From the NCBI RefSeq assembly GCF_964019385.1, contig NC_088650.1, forward strand, positions 29,730,685 through 29,794,684: a DNA stretch of 64,000 nt, read 5' to 3'. A program made the position numbers and the translations under genes. Source of the stretch: Sycon ciliatum. Lineage: Eukaryota; Porifera; Calcarea; Leucosolenida; Sycettidae. Below are positions 38,812 through 50,794 of this stretch, piece by piece. The first letter of the stretch is position 1; every line of letters starts with the position of its first letter. Below the pieces are notes generated by a model. That model was not told the DNA's origin and searched no databases. It was given only the letters and a program-made list of their open reading frames with translations.

Positions 38812-38840
38812 CTGAAGATGCCCTCTTGGGCGAAAATTTG
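38812..38840 (+). ncRNA. Hammerhead-like motif in Penelope 3' region
   Basis: CTGAAGA (CTGANGA core), T, stem GCCC-tctt-GGGC, GAAAATTT and GG, with stem I limited to TCC/GGA. Similar to the cores at 18.8 kb. Probably decayed or dimer-dependent. Confidence 0.35.
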
Positions 38841-38941
38841 GAAAGGAGTTTTAAGTTTGGTTTTGAGAGATTTGGAGAGACTTTAATTTTTTTTTGTAGC
38901 CAAGGACTTTGTGCGGCCGTGGGCGGTGAAAGAAAATTAGA

Positions 38942-38974
<33 letters not shown>

Positions 38975-38975
38975 C

Positions 38976-39146
38976 TTCACTAGTTTGAGGGAAAGAGACA
39001 AACGGGAAAAGTCTGAAGAAAAAATTGACTGTCACCACCAGGACTCGAACCAGGGACCCTCGCTTGTAGCTAGCGATGCTCTAACCACTGAGCTATGGTG
39101 TAGTCGTCATCCCAGCAGAGACTGTTCAACATTTTCTTCAGACTTA
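38976..39146 (-). mobile_element. tRNA-derived SINE, diverged single copy
   Basis: Matches the 32.8-kb SINE over its tRNA-like part and tail with several substitutions, and lies between AAT arrays (38943-38974 and 39146-39178). It lacks the distal CCACACAGGCGGGTGGGACG part. Confidence 0.8.
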
Positions 39147-39274
39147 ATAATAATAATAATAATAATAATAGTAATAATTCTGAAAAGCAATCATCAGCCA
39201 ATGATTGCTCGTGAAACTCGTGAGTAGAGACATTTGATTTTCGTTTGTACTAAGCTCTGCACGCCGTGTACTGA

Positions 39275-40787
39275 GTAGGGTCCAGCGGATAATGCCGACA
39301 TTATACTCGGCATTATGAGACTATCCGAGCATCAGAGCATTATGGAGCATTAGAAAGGAAGAAAACGAGCATTATGTTAGGTTTGAGCGGCATAACGAGT
39401 TTCATAGTGGATAATGTCGGGAAATCTCAGCTTTTTGGCAACAATCGGCTAAAGCCATGAGGTGCAACGCCATGTGTTGTACTGGAAAATGACTTTGTGA
39501 TTGTGTAGATACGTAACACCTTTAGCACTACGGTACAATGCACAGATGCAGTGCACCTCTTGCGTAGCACTACAAACTACAATGCTACATTTACCTGACC
39601 ACATAATGCCATTGCTTCATAAAGTCTTTATGTAGCAATGTAGTCAGGCAAATGTACATGTGATGTAGCATGTCCCATGTTGCAACTGAGGCTGTTTATA
39701 TACACAAAATCCGTAGCGATGATTTACGAGGAGTTCTTTTTTTTTAGAAATCATTGAGAGCCATGGAGGAGACTAGACGTACGCGAAGTGAATATCAAAC
39801 AGACGAAGAGGAGTTTCCTGTTAATAAAAAGTGTTATGCCATAGGCTCTGGCCATAGCATCTCTTGAGATACTGAAGTAAACACTGATCCATTGATAAAT
39901 TTGGACCTGGATGAAGGAGCGGCTATAAACAGAAAGAGCTTGTTCCAAATAACTGCCTTTGCCGAGTCCAGCCCAGCAGGCTCGAAAAGAACTAGAATTT
40001 CTCATGGACGCAGTACCAAGTCGATTTGAGTGCTCAGCATCTCATGTCTTACCGTTTCTTGGTGAAGCACGTACAGTTCGTCGTGGACGATTGTAATACA
40101 AGGCCTAGAGTCAAGTGCTATCAGAAAAGAACAGTAGTGTGGCCAACCACTTGTCTCCACGCAACCTCAGCGCTGCCTAAGGAGAAGAAGACAGCGCAAG
40201 CAGAGGATGTAGAGCGGCAAAATAGCTTCTGACCACGTGTGTTCAGGATTTCTGCAAATGGGAGGGATCTCCATATGAGATCGTCTCTCAGGAACTGGCC
40301 TCACGTCAGCTGTTTCAGATGAAGACATTTTTCACAGAGTGGAAGCAGTGACAGCTTGTCTGCAGGCAGGAATATCACTTCCCATGATAAGCTTCCAGCA
40401 CACAAATGATCACCAGCAATAATTGTTTCACCTCTCACTACATGGATAAGCAAGGGAAAAGATTTGATGCACCCATTATTCAGCCACAGCCCTGCATCAA
40501 AGTTGCAATGAAGAGCAGCCAATGGAGACGCGATCATGTCTTATAGTGCTAAGAATTGGTGGAGTTCGTGAGAGATACTGTAGCAGCTTCAGAGGCAGAT
40601 CGACTATATGTATGATTGTATCCTTTCCTGGAAGTTTGACAATGTCCAGCCTTTCTTCCATTTTTGTTCCAAACCAAGAGCATTATAGCCCTTGTTGAAG
40701 CATTATAATCAGCATTATGAGGTAGTTTTTGGAGCATTATAATTAGCGTCATACGAACATATTCGGAGCATTATCCGCTGGACCCTA
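39275..40787. mobile_element. hAT-like element, 1.5 kb, non-autonomous
   Basis: The ends are TAGGGTCCAGCGGATAATGC and its exact inverse. Subterminal GCATTATG words recur in both orientations, as in the hAT MITE at 17182. The flanking 8-mers (GTACTGAG and GACACCAG) do not match, so the target duplication has decayed or been lost. Interior frames are short and I recognise no transposase domain. Confidence 0.65.
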
Positions 40788-41515
40788 GACACCAGGGACT
40801 CATTTGATACAATGAATCCTGGTCAGGAGGGAGTGGATCCTGCTCTTTCCTCTTCAGTCAACGGGGGCCAAGAGATGCTGCCAGCTACCAACCAGTAGGC
40901 ACGGGCAGAAAAATTGGCAGAATTCGGTACATTTTCTGGTAAGTTTCATGCATGTTTGGTATGTGGATAAAGAAATGGAGCAGAATTTGAGGAATTGCCC
41001 GCCATACGGTTTGTATGGTTCTGCCAATTTCACTGATTTTCGAGCAGAATCCGCCGGTGCCTACCAACCAGGTACAACCTTCTGTAGTGTAGAGCACCGG
41101 TGCATTCTGCCCCAGGGCGACCCTCCAACGACTTTGTGAACCTTCTCGTCGCGGAGCTGCGGCACTTCCTTGATTCCGGAAGCACTGACAACGTGGCCCT
41201 TTTACCGTTTCTCTGTGCTACCATGCCTACTGCTTCAGTCTACACGTCACAATAGCCAGGCCAAGGACAACGCTGAGCATCTACAGAGGCGAATAGCATG
41301 GTGGCGTGCGGAGACCTGAATGCCCTGATGAGTGAAGGCGACTGCTTGCAAGACTCCTTGTTCCCTCCGCACAGGGGTAGTCGAAGGCAGTGTGAAGAAG
41401 ACGAGGCGCGTCGGTTCTCTGACCTCATGAGCCAGGGCCGTGTGCATAGTGCCTTGAGATGCTTGGACTCAGACCAGCGTGGGGAGTCAGGCGGTGTGCT
41501 GAACATTGCATGACA
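40788..41515 (+). mobile_element. LINE fragment upstream of RT, interrupted by a hAT MITE
   Basis: A plus-strand frame (41298-41513) reads VACGDLNALMSEGDCLQDSL, then RRFSDLMSQGRVHSALRCLD and GGVLNIA. This resembles the connector before the RT in some invertebrate non-LTR elements (an Arg-rich helix, M-Q-G-R-V-x-x-A-L, G-G-V-L). No RT follows. The MITE at 40896-41063 splits its upstream part. Family unassigned. Confidence 0.5.
40896..41063. mobile_element. hAT MITE (168 bp) with CCAACCAG duplication
   Basis: It begins TAGGCACGGGCAGAAAAATT, ends CAGAATCCGCCGGTGCCTA and lies between two exact CCAACCAG copies (40888-40895 and 41064-41071). The interior GTTTGGTATGTGGATAAAGA is shared with 42389-42591 and 48238-48375. 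Confidence 0.9.
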
Positions 41516-42116
41516 CCATAACTCTTAGGGACGGCTCATCGGGCCGGGTGAAGGACGCACTGCATGTTTAAAAAAGATTGTGAATATTTTGTGAATATTT
41601 ATCCGGTATACCTTATAAAAAGATTGTTTTCATTATGTGAGTTGCTGAGAAGCTGAACGTACGTAGCGTGTCAATGCACCACGAAGTAAGAGTGCACACC
41701 CAAAAGATGTGAATTCCAACATGTAACGCACCAGGGGACGGAGGTAGGGGGGGGGGGGCATTTGCGCATGCGCGGGGGGAATAATTATGAAACAGGACAG
41801 TTGTCCGCATTTCTCAAACCTTTACTCCACTGGTCATTTTGGCATGTCGGTGGTTAGCTGCCCCTTCGAAAGATTTCGCGCAATTCACATCTTTTTGGCT
41901 TATCGCTCTCAGTCCCTGGATCATGTGTAGACTGCTCTGCTGTGCTTTTTGAAGGCACTATTGTTCATTTACGTGGGCCATGTTCCGAAACGTTGCAACT
42001 GGTTCAGGTTTGCACTTTGCAGTGCGTTGGCCAATGTGGCATGGCGTGTATGCATGTGTGTTTCCACCAGAGTATTTTCTCTCTTTGTTTGCTTTTCGTA
42101 ATTATTTTTTAAAGGG

Positions 42117-42303
42117 AACAAATTCTGCTGTCATCGCCACACTACCACAAAGACAAAGTCATGAAAGTTTTCCCAAAATCGATTTTCTTGTCACATTCAT
42201 AATGCGCTGTTGGAAAATGGATTATGAATGTGACAAGAAAATTGATTTGGGGAAACCTTTCATGACTTTGTTGTAGTGTCGCGATGACAGCAGAATTTGT
42301 TCT
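42117..42303. repeat. Long hairpin, arms about 85 bp
   Basis: The arm AACAAATTCTGCTGTCATCG through TTGTCACATTCATAAT is inverted after a 17-bp loop with about ten differences. It is followed by TTGCTATTATAAAATTGTTGTCTCCGCGTCGATTATTT, a tail also seen beside foldbacks at 17930 and 43475. A shared non-coding repeat family is likely. Confidence 0.75.
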
Positions 42304-42388
42304 CTTTATTGCTATTATAAAATTGTTGTCTCCGCGTCGATTATTTGCGTATTTTTTTATTCTTATTTTGCTAGGGAATTCCCAACAG

Positions 42389-42591
42389 TAGGCATCGGCG
42401 GATTATGCTCGAAAAGGTGGCAGATTCTGCTCGAAAAGCAGTGAAATTGGCAGAACCATACAAACCTTATGGCGGGTAATTCCTCGAATTCTGCTCCATT
42501 TCTTTATCCACATACCAAACATGCATGAAACTTACCAGAAAAAGTACCGAATTCTGCCAATTTTTCTGGCGACATTATCCACCTGTGCCTA
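42389..42591. mobile_element. hAT MITE (203 bp) with CCCAACAG duplication
   Basis: It begins TAGGCATCGGCGGATTATGC, ends CCACCTGTGCCTA and lies between exact CCCAACAG copies (42381-42388 and 42592-42599). It is in the opposite orientation to the related copy at 40896-41063. Confidence 0.9.
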
Positions 42592-43364
42592 CCCAACAGG
42601 CGTCATCGCCTTTTTACAGGGAACCCTAAGAAAGTCTTAATGGGTGATCGAAATCCAGCAGGTGAATTAGAAAGGCGGAAGCAGGTGGCAGTGCATAATA
42701 ATCATGCACTGGAGCAAGTCCTGACCTCTGATACTCTGCATAGGTCATCCTTGCTGCCAAGGTAACTAGTACTTCAAAGTAACCTGATGCTCTGACACGT
42801 GTACGACAGAAGTGAGCCACATCATACGTCCACATGAGCATGTCGTCAATGACGTCACCGAGACACCTAGCAAGCTAGCAAGTATGAGTGGTGGGTTGGA
42901 ATGTCCCTGCACTTCACAATGCATGGGGCTGCATGCATCAGTCTAAACCACGAGGTTTATAGTAGTGCTTGCGTCTTTGCAGCATTCCTCATCAGACCAA
43001 AGCTCTGAAGCCAGTCAGCAAGACCACACAGTGGAGAATAGTGAGACCTAGCGTGCATGCACTGCACTCTGCAGTACCCGATTGACGGTGGGTGACCAAC
43101 AACTTACTTTATTGTGACATTGCAGCAACACAGGGACACGACACATACAGTGTGTAAAGTGGTTGCATGCATATCCAGTGATCCACGTCTTCACACAGCC
43201 TACAATTGTAGTGCATGTACAGTGCTGCTCAAATAAGATCATGTCAAGGTAGTGAATGCCACCTTGTGGCCCAGGCTGCTTTCCAGCCATACAATGTAAA
43301 CCTGCTAGCACTAAGAATGTGAAGAGGTGCAGGGCGCAAACTGGAATCGTGCAATAATAATTAT

Positions 43365-43481
43365 TTTAATATAGCTATGAATAGGATGAAGGGCGCAGAC
43401 ATCACGCAACTACGTTACTTGTTTGACATGTATTACTGTGTATTGCGGCCTTCATCCTATTCATAGCTATATTAAAAGTAT
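43365..43481. repeat. Small foldback repeat
   Basis: TAATATAGCTATGAATAGGA with GAAGG at the left is inverted at 43448-43481, followed by a TATCTCCACGTAGGTTATTT tail like that of the hairpin at 42.1 kb. Confidence 0.65.
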
Positions 43482-43586
43482 TATCTCCACGTAGGTTATT
43501 TGAATAATTATTTTACTGTGCAGTGAACTGCACTGTTCATGTACCTACTGCCTGCTGCCAGCCATGAGTATCAAACCAGGGAGAGG

Positions 43587-43608
43587 GGGGGGGGGGGGGG
43601 GGGGGGGA
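43587..43608. repeat. Poly-G tract
   Basis: A run of about 20 G near GAGAGG, prone to length errors. Confidence 0.9.
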
Positions 43609-43920
43609 GGGGGATCTCATGATTTATTGCAACAGCAGGCACAAACACTCAACTAAAGCACTGATCCTTGTATCTCATCCGAATTCCTCTATAAGTAAAC
43701 TCTAGAATACATCTTACTGTACACATGTGACAGAATAATTCAGATGACCTGCTGAGAGTCAAGATAAAAAAAGAGTGAAATACACATGAAAAGACGTAGT
43801 CCACTGACGTAGTCCACAATGACGACAAAGAGATGTAGAGTGTTGTTCGTAGAGTGAGCATGCGTTTGGCAATGTGTGCACGCACCGGAACAGAAATGAT
43901 GCCTTTGAAAGAGAGCTCCA

Positions 43921-45957
43921 TCACTCTGGCGTGTTGCGGGTGGTTCCGATCAGTGATACTAACCGGTCGCGAGCATAAAGGCAAACGAACATGAACAGTG
44001 GCTTACCATCGCTGCTGAGATTATGCATTGTCTTGCTCTCGTTGACCCGTCGGTTGTGCAGCTCAAGAGTTCTGGCATCGCAGTCCAGCGTGAAGTCTAG
44101 CACATCACCATCTTGCCACTTGGTGCAGTTTGCGGCAGAGCGCTGGTCACGTGTAACCTCCGCAATCCCGTCCATCAGTGAGTGCGACCACCACCAGTAT
44201 CCAGTGTCCGACAGGCATTGGGTTAGACAGTCACCGTCGGCAGCAGTCGTGACGCCGATAGCCATATTCCCACTACCCAGGTCCTCTCCGAGAACCTGGA
44301 CGGACCAACGGTGCGTGCCGCTTGTATACGGCTCCGTGCCAAGAACATTGTTGAATCCGTTGCGCGTGCCCGAGAAGTGAACTGCGAGACCAGAGTCCGA
44401 CACGGTGATGTTGTGCGAACATCGCTGCTTGTCAAAGGCAAGCTTGTACATCACGGAGAACTCAAAGTCCCTCGCCAGACTGCCGGATCTGACGTGAAGT
44501 ACGTGCCGTCCGGGTCTGGTCAGGCGCAGACGAAATCTGACTGTTCCTGGCGTAGTGCCTGCGGATAGCTCTGCAACCGGTGAGGAACGGCTCCCAGGGT
44601 CACTTGATGGCGTCGTGACACTGACCTCCAGAACCTTCAAAGACTCCTCGGAATCCGCCACCACCGCCTCAGAGGAGCTCGACCGCTGCACAAGGTGGAG
44701 GTGTGCGGTGCACTCCTGTCCGACTTCAAGGGGACTGGGAAACTCAACACGGCAGCGTTGTAAGTCGATGCCAGGCCCTGATGACACGGAAACCATGTCC
44801 TCGATCCATTGGTCCAGCCTTTGCAGGTCCTTGCATTCAGCTCTTGCGTGGATGTTGCCCGAAGTACTGGGTGTCCTCTGCTCCAGGTCAATATCTGACT
44901 TGAATGACTTCATCTTGCTCAGCACCAGTGGTGCAAGCAGCATGACTTCAGCATCACAACCAACACTCTCTTCACTAGTGAGAAACTTTCCTATCTCAAC
45001 GGCGGTTGTGTTCTTCTGTTCAATTATGTCCAGGCGATGAAGTTGGTTTTCAGCAGCTCTCTGCTGCTTCCATCTCACTGCATCCACCAGTATCAACAGT
45101 TCTGCCTCTCGTTGGTCCAGCAGAGACCTGACTCCCGAGAATGCCTCCGTGATCACCTTTGATGCCGCCGTGGCTTCGTTGTTGCTGTGCGTGACCTCCT
45201 CTTCCAGAGCACTTTTCATCGTAGTCAGCTTGGAGAGAGGAATCTCTGAACTGGTGTGAGCAGTTTGCCATGCAGTGTGCCCATCATTAGCTGGCAATTC
45301 ATTCCCCAGTACAACCCTCTGCTCCGCAGCCGTTTCAGACAAAGAGACAACGTCGTGCTGTCTGTGACCTCTAAGCAGGCATTGCTCGCAAGCCACGACT
45401 TGGCATGTTCGACAAAAGTCGGTCACTTCGTGTTTGCCATGCAATGGGCAAGAGTATTGCACTTGCTTGCGTCCAGTGTCTGAGTTACCTGAACTCGTTG
45501 CATTAAGCTCAGTCACGCTGTGCGTACGAAACACTCTTTTCTTGCTGTGGTCCTGGGCGTGCGTCCAGCACAGGAATGCCCCATCGCAATCTTCACATTC
45601 GTGTGTAGCGGCTTTCGCTGCGTTCGTTTCGCAGAAATCACACACGGGTATGTCATGCTCCCCGCAGGGAAACTCCTCGCTCGGTTCGCTAGTCCCAAAT
45701 CGGCTGGACACGAGCTGTTTGCTGATAGGGACACTGGGAAATCCAGGCTTGGTCTCTATGCTGCATGCTTCACATTCGACACAGCCGCCGGGTGTTAGAT
45801 GCTCCTTTAGACAACGCGCACAGCTCACATGCAGACAGTGCAAGAAACGGCCATCTTCTGGCTGCTTGGCACTACAAAATACACAGCTTTTTAGACCGGG
45901 CTCGCTTGCGGAGAGAAGAGTAAGTGCACTAACGGAGCTGCACGCTGCCGTGGCCAT
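43921..45957 (-). CDS. TRIM-type E3 ubiquitin ligase (RING, B-boxes, coiled coil, SPRY), intronless
   Basis: A single frame of 678 residues starts MATAACSSVSAL in a good context (GCCATGG). Residues about 24-64 form a RING-like finger (CVFC, FLHCLHVSCARC, CVECEAC). Two B-box-type fingers follow: PCGEHDIPVCDFC with CEDC and HAQDH, then YSCPLHGKHEVTDFCRTCQV with CEQC and GHRQHD. A helical region (about 220-360) suits the TRIM coiled-coil dimer. Next come a strand-rich region with PGRHVLHVRSG, like an Ig/filamin repeat, and a C-terminal SPRY-like domain (about 510-675: GLAVHFSGTRNGFNNVLG, GTHRWSVQV, NMAIGV, GYWWWSH, WQDGDVLDFTLD). TRIM proteins transfer ubiquitin to SPRY-bound targets, often in immunity. 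Absence of introns, in a window of intron-rich genes, may reflect retroposition or the single-exon habit of expanded TRIM families. The substrate is unknown. Confidence 0.85.
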   Translation of the reverse strand: MATAACSSVSALTLLSASEPGLKSCVFCSAKQPEDGRFLHCLHVSCARCLKEHLTPGGCVECEACSIETKPGFPSVPISKQLVSSRFGTSEPSEEFPCGEHDIPVCDFCETNAAKAATHECEDCDGAFLCWTHAQDHSKKRVFRTHSVTELNATSSGNSDTGRKQVQYSCPLHGKHEVTDFCRTCQVVACEQCLLRGHRQHDVVSLSETAAEQRVVLGNELPANDGHTAWQTAHTSSEIPLSKLTTMKSALEEEVTHSNNEATAASKVITEAFSGVRSLLDQREAELLILVDAVRWKQQRAAENQLHRLDIIEQKNTTAVEIGKFLTSEESVGCDAEVMLLAPLVLSKMKSFKSDIDLEQRTPSTSGNIHARAECKDLQRLDQWIEDMVSVSSGPGIDLQRCRVEFPSPLEVGQECTAHLHLVQRSSSSEAVVADSEESLKVLEVSVTTPSSDPGSRSSPVAELSAGTTPGTVRFRLRLTRPGRHVLHVRSGSLARDFEFSVMYKLAFDKQRCSHNITVSDSGLAVHFSGTRNGFNNVLGTEPYTSGTHRWSVQVLGEDLGSGNMAIGVTTAADGDCLTQCLSDTGYWWWSHSLMDGIAEVTRDQRSAANCTKWQDGDVLDFTLDCDARTLELHNRRVNESKTMHNLSSDGKPLFMFVCLYARDRLVSLIGTTRNTPE

Positions 45958-46454
45958 GGCTCACTCGTACTCGTAGTAAATCTTACTAGTCTTGTAGTAC
46001 TACCGGTACTGCAATTAATAATTTCACAAAATGTGTACAGTGTAGCCTTTAGGCTTTAGTTTAGTAAAACTTTAGGTGTTCTTTCACTGAATCTCTTTTT
46101 ACGCCCAAACACATGACACATATTTGTGACATAATAAATATGACACACAATAATCAACAATAATTTTTTTATGCCTACTGCGTAGATCTACTTCTAAAAC
46201 AATGTAAGTAAAGTATTAGTTCTAGTTCTACTTCTCGGACAGCCAGGTGTAGTGGTGGTGTAACCCCACACGACGTAACGACTTACTAACGTTACCATGG
46301 TTACGTGGCCAGCTAGCTGTGGTCTACCACTGCTGACTGTCGTGCTGAGTACCACGTCTACCCTTTGCGTACTACTGAGTCTGTAGTCTCGGTCTTTTCT
46401 AAGTACAGTCATGTAACACGTTAGTTTTACTAAGTACACCATGGTAGCTCTATA
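45958..46454. other. 5' flank of the TRIM gene
   Basis: AT-rich upstream DNA that should contain the promoter; no specific element could be assigned. Confidence 0.35.
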
Positions 46455-46624
46455 CAGTGGTCCCTCTATAATCCGGCACTCTTTGTGCCACGGAAAATGT
46501 GCTGGATGAGGGAGGGTGCTGCGATGTGCATGAAGAGGACATTTTGGCTACTGAGAAATTGTACTGCTGGTTTATCTAGGGTGCTGGATTATAAAGTGCT
46601 GGATTACTGAGAGAGGGACGACTG
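46455..46624. mobile_element. pogo/Tigger-like MITE, 170 bp
   Basis: It begins CAGTGGTCCCTCTATAATCC and ends AGAGAGGGACGACTG, with TA on both sides (46453-46454 and 46625-46626). GTGCTGGAT words match the larger relative at 6152-7041, of which it is probably a short derivative. It lies about 500 bp upstream of the TRIM start. Confidence 0.8.
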
Positions 46625-46989
46625 TACTACACTGAGTCTGGACTGTAGATCATGCATGGTAGATCATGTATTCCGGCTAGCTGCTCAAGTACATGTACAT
46701 TCATGCTCAACTGAACGTTGCTTAGCTGCTCACAAAAAGGAATGGCTGGACACGGACAGTCTCTAAACAGATATGCGCGTAGAGCTCATGTTTGAGTGAC
46801 AGAGCTAGAGTCAGTCATGATGATGCGAACCAATACAATAAATTGAATAATGTACATGTACATTCTATCACTCGAGGATTCGTGCTGCGTTGCTGTGTTA
46901 TGCAGCCATAACATGATCTCGCATTCTCCTCTGTAGTGTTGACTGTTGAAGATGAGAGCGAAGAAATGGTGTTCTGAGAACAGTGAAGC

Positions 46990-47758
46990 TTGTTCGTTGG
47001 TCAGGTTTGCTTTTTCACCAGTGGATATTTACTATTTACTTATTTACTCAGTAGCTGCCAAGCTGAATGCTTTCCACCGGAAGCAACTGAGAAGTGTTGT
47101 TGGAGTTCATTGGCCTCAAGTCATCTCAAGCGCTGACCTGTACGCTAGGTGCAACACCGAACGAGTATCCGTCTCAATTGCAAAAGCAAGATTCGGCCAT
47201 GTCCTGCGGTTGGACGGGGGGGGGGCTATTCGGCCATGTCCTGCGGTTGAACGGAGACGTCCCAGCGCATACAGCAATGCAGGCTTACTTCAGTGTGCGG
47301 GACCTGACGACCGGCTACAGAGGCCGACCGAGAACAGAACTGCCAACCGTCCTACACAATGATCTGACGAGTATCAGGAGGTCGCTCAACAACCGAACAG
47401 ACCTCTGCAGATTGCGTGAAATTGCGTGCCCGAGATCCGGGTGGCGTCAACTGGTTAATGATATCATCCAGAAGAAATAATGTGTACCACTGATCAGGTC
47501 TAACTTACTTATGGCTACTTGCAATGTGCTAGTGCTGCACCAGCGTGTTGCTATGTTAGTGTCTTTGAATAGTATGCATATGATCAAGTGTTTGTTCACC
47601 TATATTTTCCCTTTTTTGGTTTTGCTTTCTTTCTCTTTTTCTCCCCTTCTCTTCTGGTATCATGTCTAACATTGGGTGTGGCCCAAGCGAAGGCTAGGCT
47701 AACGCCGATGCCAACGCGAAAGGGCTGATGATGATGATTATGATGATGATTTCTTTTG
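46990..47758 (+). mobile_element. LINE 3' fragment with (GAT)n tail
   Basis: The frame contains AAKLNAFHRKQLRSVVGVHW, ADLYARCNTERVSVSIAKAR and FGHVLRLD, typical of the post-RT end of RTE/Craig-like and related LINEs. After a G-run frame shift near 47220 it continues RPRTELPTVLHNDLTSIRR and GWRQLVNDIIQKK and stops near 47480. The 3' UTR ends in a CTGATGATGATGATT repeat. It may be the same family as the 5' fragment at 57282-58625. Confidence 0.65.
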
Positions 47759-48237
47759 ATATTTTCTATCCACGTGATCTGTAGACAACATGAGTGTTAG
47801 GTTTGATTGAGTGAAGTGATTGAGCCATTTCAGAAGAATGCAGAATATTCGTCCGTTCGCCAAAGCAACATTCGAGGGAATATTCGTTCGTAGAAAACAC
47901 CATTAATTTTGTTGCATCACATTCCTAGTACGTAGTATGAAGTCAACACTAGATGTATCACAACCGGCAAACCAAAGAAGGTATTCAATCCATAAAAAAA
48001 GGAGTCAAATAAAAGCAGTCAATATAGCCCTAAGGAGTGAAATTTGTACTTCAGTAGGAATATTTGACGGCTTAGGTATAGCAAAAATCTCATGATGGGA
48101 GTCAATACTAAGGGAGTGATAATAATTATTACATTGTACATGTATTTAGGGGTAGCAGCATAGCTATGGGTAGCTAGTACTAGAAGCCCTTGACGGGGAC
48201 TAGCCTACAATGTAGATCTACATGTAGTGATGGTCGA
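47759..48237. other. Intergenic DNA, nothing recognised
   Basis: AT-rich sequence without a supported gene or repeat. Confidence 0.35.
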
Positions 48238-48375
48238 GAAATTGGCAGATTCTGCTTGAAACGCACTGAGATTGCCTCAGCCATACTAGCCCTTACCGGC
48301 TAATGCCCGCAGAACATTTGACAGAATTTTGTAGTTTTTCTGTTGCATGCATGTTTGGTATGTGGATAAAGAAAT
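48238..48375. mobile_element. Fragment of the 40.9-kb hAT MITE family
   Basis: Shares GAGAAATTGGCAGATTCTGC-like and ATGCATGTTTGGTATGTGGA words with the two complete copies but lacks terminal TAGGC ends and a target duplication. Confidence 0.55.
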
Positions 48376-49104
48376 GTGCAGTATGAATGAATATAAATGA
48401 AACTGAATATCCATAGGCTTCAAGTTGACGGAGTTGAAATGGAAAAGTCTGAAGAGAAATGGGAGCGGAGTGCAGGAGACTGGACTGAGTGTGGTTCATT
48501 GTACAAGTATGTGATCATGTCCTTGGAGGCTTGGATATCATCATGATCATTGTAGCCTTTTGTGGGCCTAGGCTATACATGTAGCTTGCAGATTTGTTTG
48601 TATTGTATTGTATTATTTTACTTGGGCATTCGCAACAGACCCTAAGGTCTTCTTACGGGGTGTCCAAGATGAATAGCAGATGTAGAAGAGCAGCTGATAG
48701 CGTAAGCCACCGCTTTAGTGCAGTGTGTGAATCAGGGCTTTGCCGAAGACCACCGTCATGATACAGACATACGCGTACGCTGAAGACGTTTGGCGGGCTG
48801 CTGCAGAAATACAAAATATAGATGTACATGTACATACAACACGAGCAGACATTTGGCCAAAAAATGTACTTGGACTTCCTTTTGATCTTGTCGATGTCTC
48901 TTATTGTTGTGACCTTTCCACAGTATTATGTTGCATTGTAAAAAAATTTAAAACTGGTTTGAGGGAAAGAGAGGAGAAAAGGGAAGTGTAAAAATTAAAA
49001 AAATTATAAAAGAAAAAGAAAAACTTAGAGACTATGCACCGCAGTGTGCGGAGCGACTTAGGCGTTGAACTATACATGTAATTCATCTACATGTACATGT
49101 ACAT

Positions 49105-49345
49105 GTACATGACTCAATCTGCGGACAGAACTGTTTTGTCCTTTGTGGACTCATCGGCGCAGCACAGAGAAAATGAGGCCGAACCTGAAAGCAGTGAATT
49201 TTTTTCCAAAGCCAGATTTAATGTAAACCTGGCTCGAACGTACCTTGCCAGAGTGCTCAAACTGACAAGTCAGTGAGCACTGCATCATGCAAACAGCAAA
49301 GGCACTACCCCACATGAGAGTGCTCAACTGCTACAAGAGCAGTCA
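49105..49345 (-). repeat. Retrozyme-like repeat copy
   Basis: Aligns with 16826-16972 and with the ends of 11030-11400: a hammerhead-derived segment (49119-49162) followed by GAGGCCGAACCTGA and a CCAGAGTGCTCAAACTGACA block. Non-coding. Confidence 0.6.
49119..49162 (-). ncRNA. Degenerate hammerhead
   Basis: Stem I CTGCG/CGCAG and stem II GTCC/GGAC are intact, but the cores read CCGATGA and AAAA in place of CTGATGA and GAAA. Inactive copy of the 11342-11385 motif. Confidence 0.6.
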
Positions 49346-49686
49346 TGGTCATGTATAGCCGCCCAATTACTACATGCAGTACCAAGCAATCATCACAAAC
49401 TGCTAAAGGCTGACAGGCGGTCACGACTTCTATTAATTTTCTACTCTCACGTCACGGCTAGCAGAAATAGCATACAGAGTTCAATACACTGTGCGCGGTG
49501 CTAGCAAAGGGATATTCCCTTCCTAGGAAGTGTCATGAATACTTCCAAGTAAGTGTCCATTACTTATTAGCGGAATCACTGTCACAATAGGACTGAACCA
49601 TTCCTGACGCCAACAGTCCATAACCCCACGTACTCTTGGTGATGCCCTGATATTGCTCACAACAATTTCCGTTCATTCTGTGGATA

Positions 49687-50774
<1,088 letters not shown>

Positions 50775-50794
50775 CCGCAACAACATGCCCTTAC

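Larger units (their letters stand above)
33468..38942 (+). mobile_element. Penelope-like element (EN+), nearly complete
   Basis: This is inverted terminal repeats (33468-36157) followed by one long frame with reverse transcriptase and GIY-YIG nuclease (36176-38280) and a 3' region with CA and CT tracts to a (AAT)n run at 38943. The element is bounded by TAA tracts on both sides. The hammerheads in the repeats match what is known for Penelope pLTRs. It is one of the least decayed mobile elements here, with one apparent frame break at a G run. Confidence 0.85.

Noticed and set aside
39275-40787. Autonomous hAT transposon
   Set aside because: The inverse ends fit, but no transposase frame and no matching 8-bp duplication were found, so it is listed only as a non-autonomous hAT-like element.
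42965-43010. CTCATCAG word (CTGATGAG on the minus strand)
   Set aside because: No GAAA core follows at a suitable distance.
47725-47758. CTGATGATGATGATT
   Set aside because: Part of a (GAT)n LINE tail, not a ribozyme.
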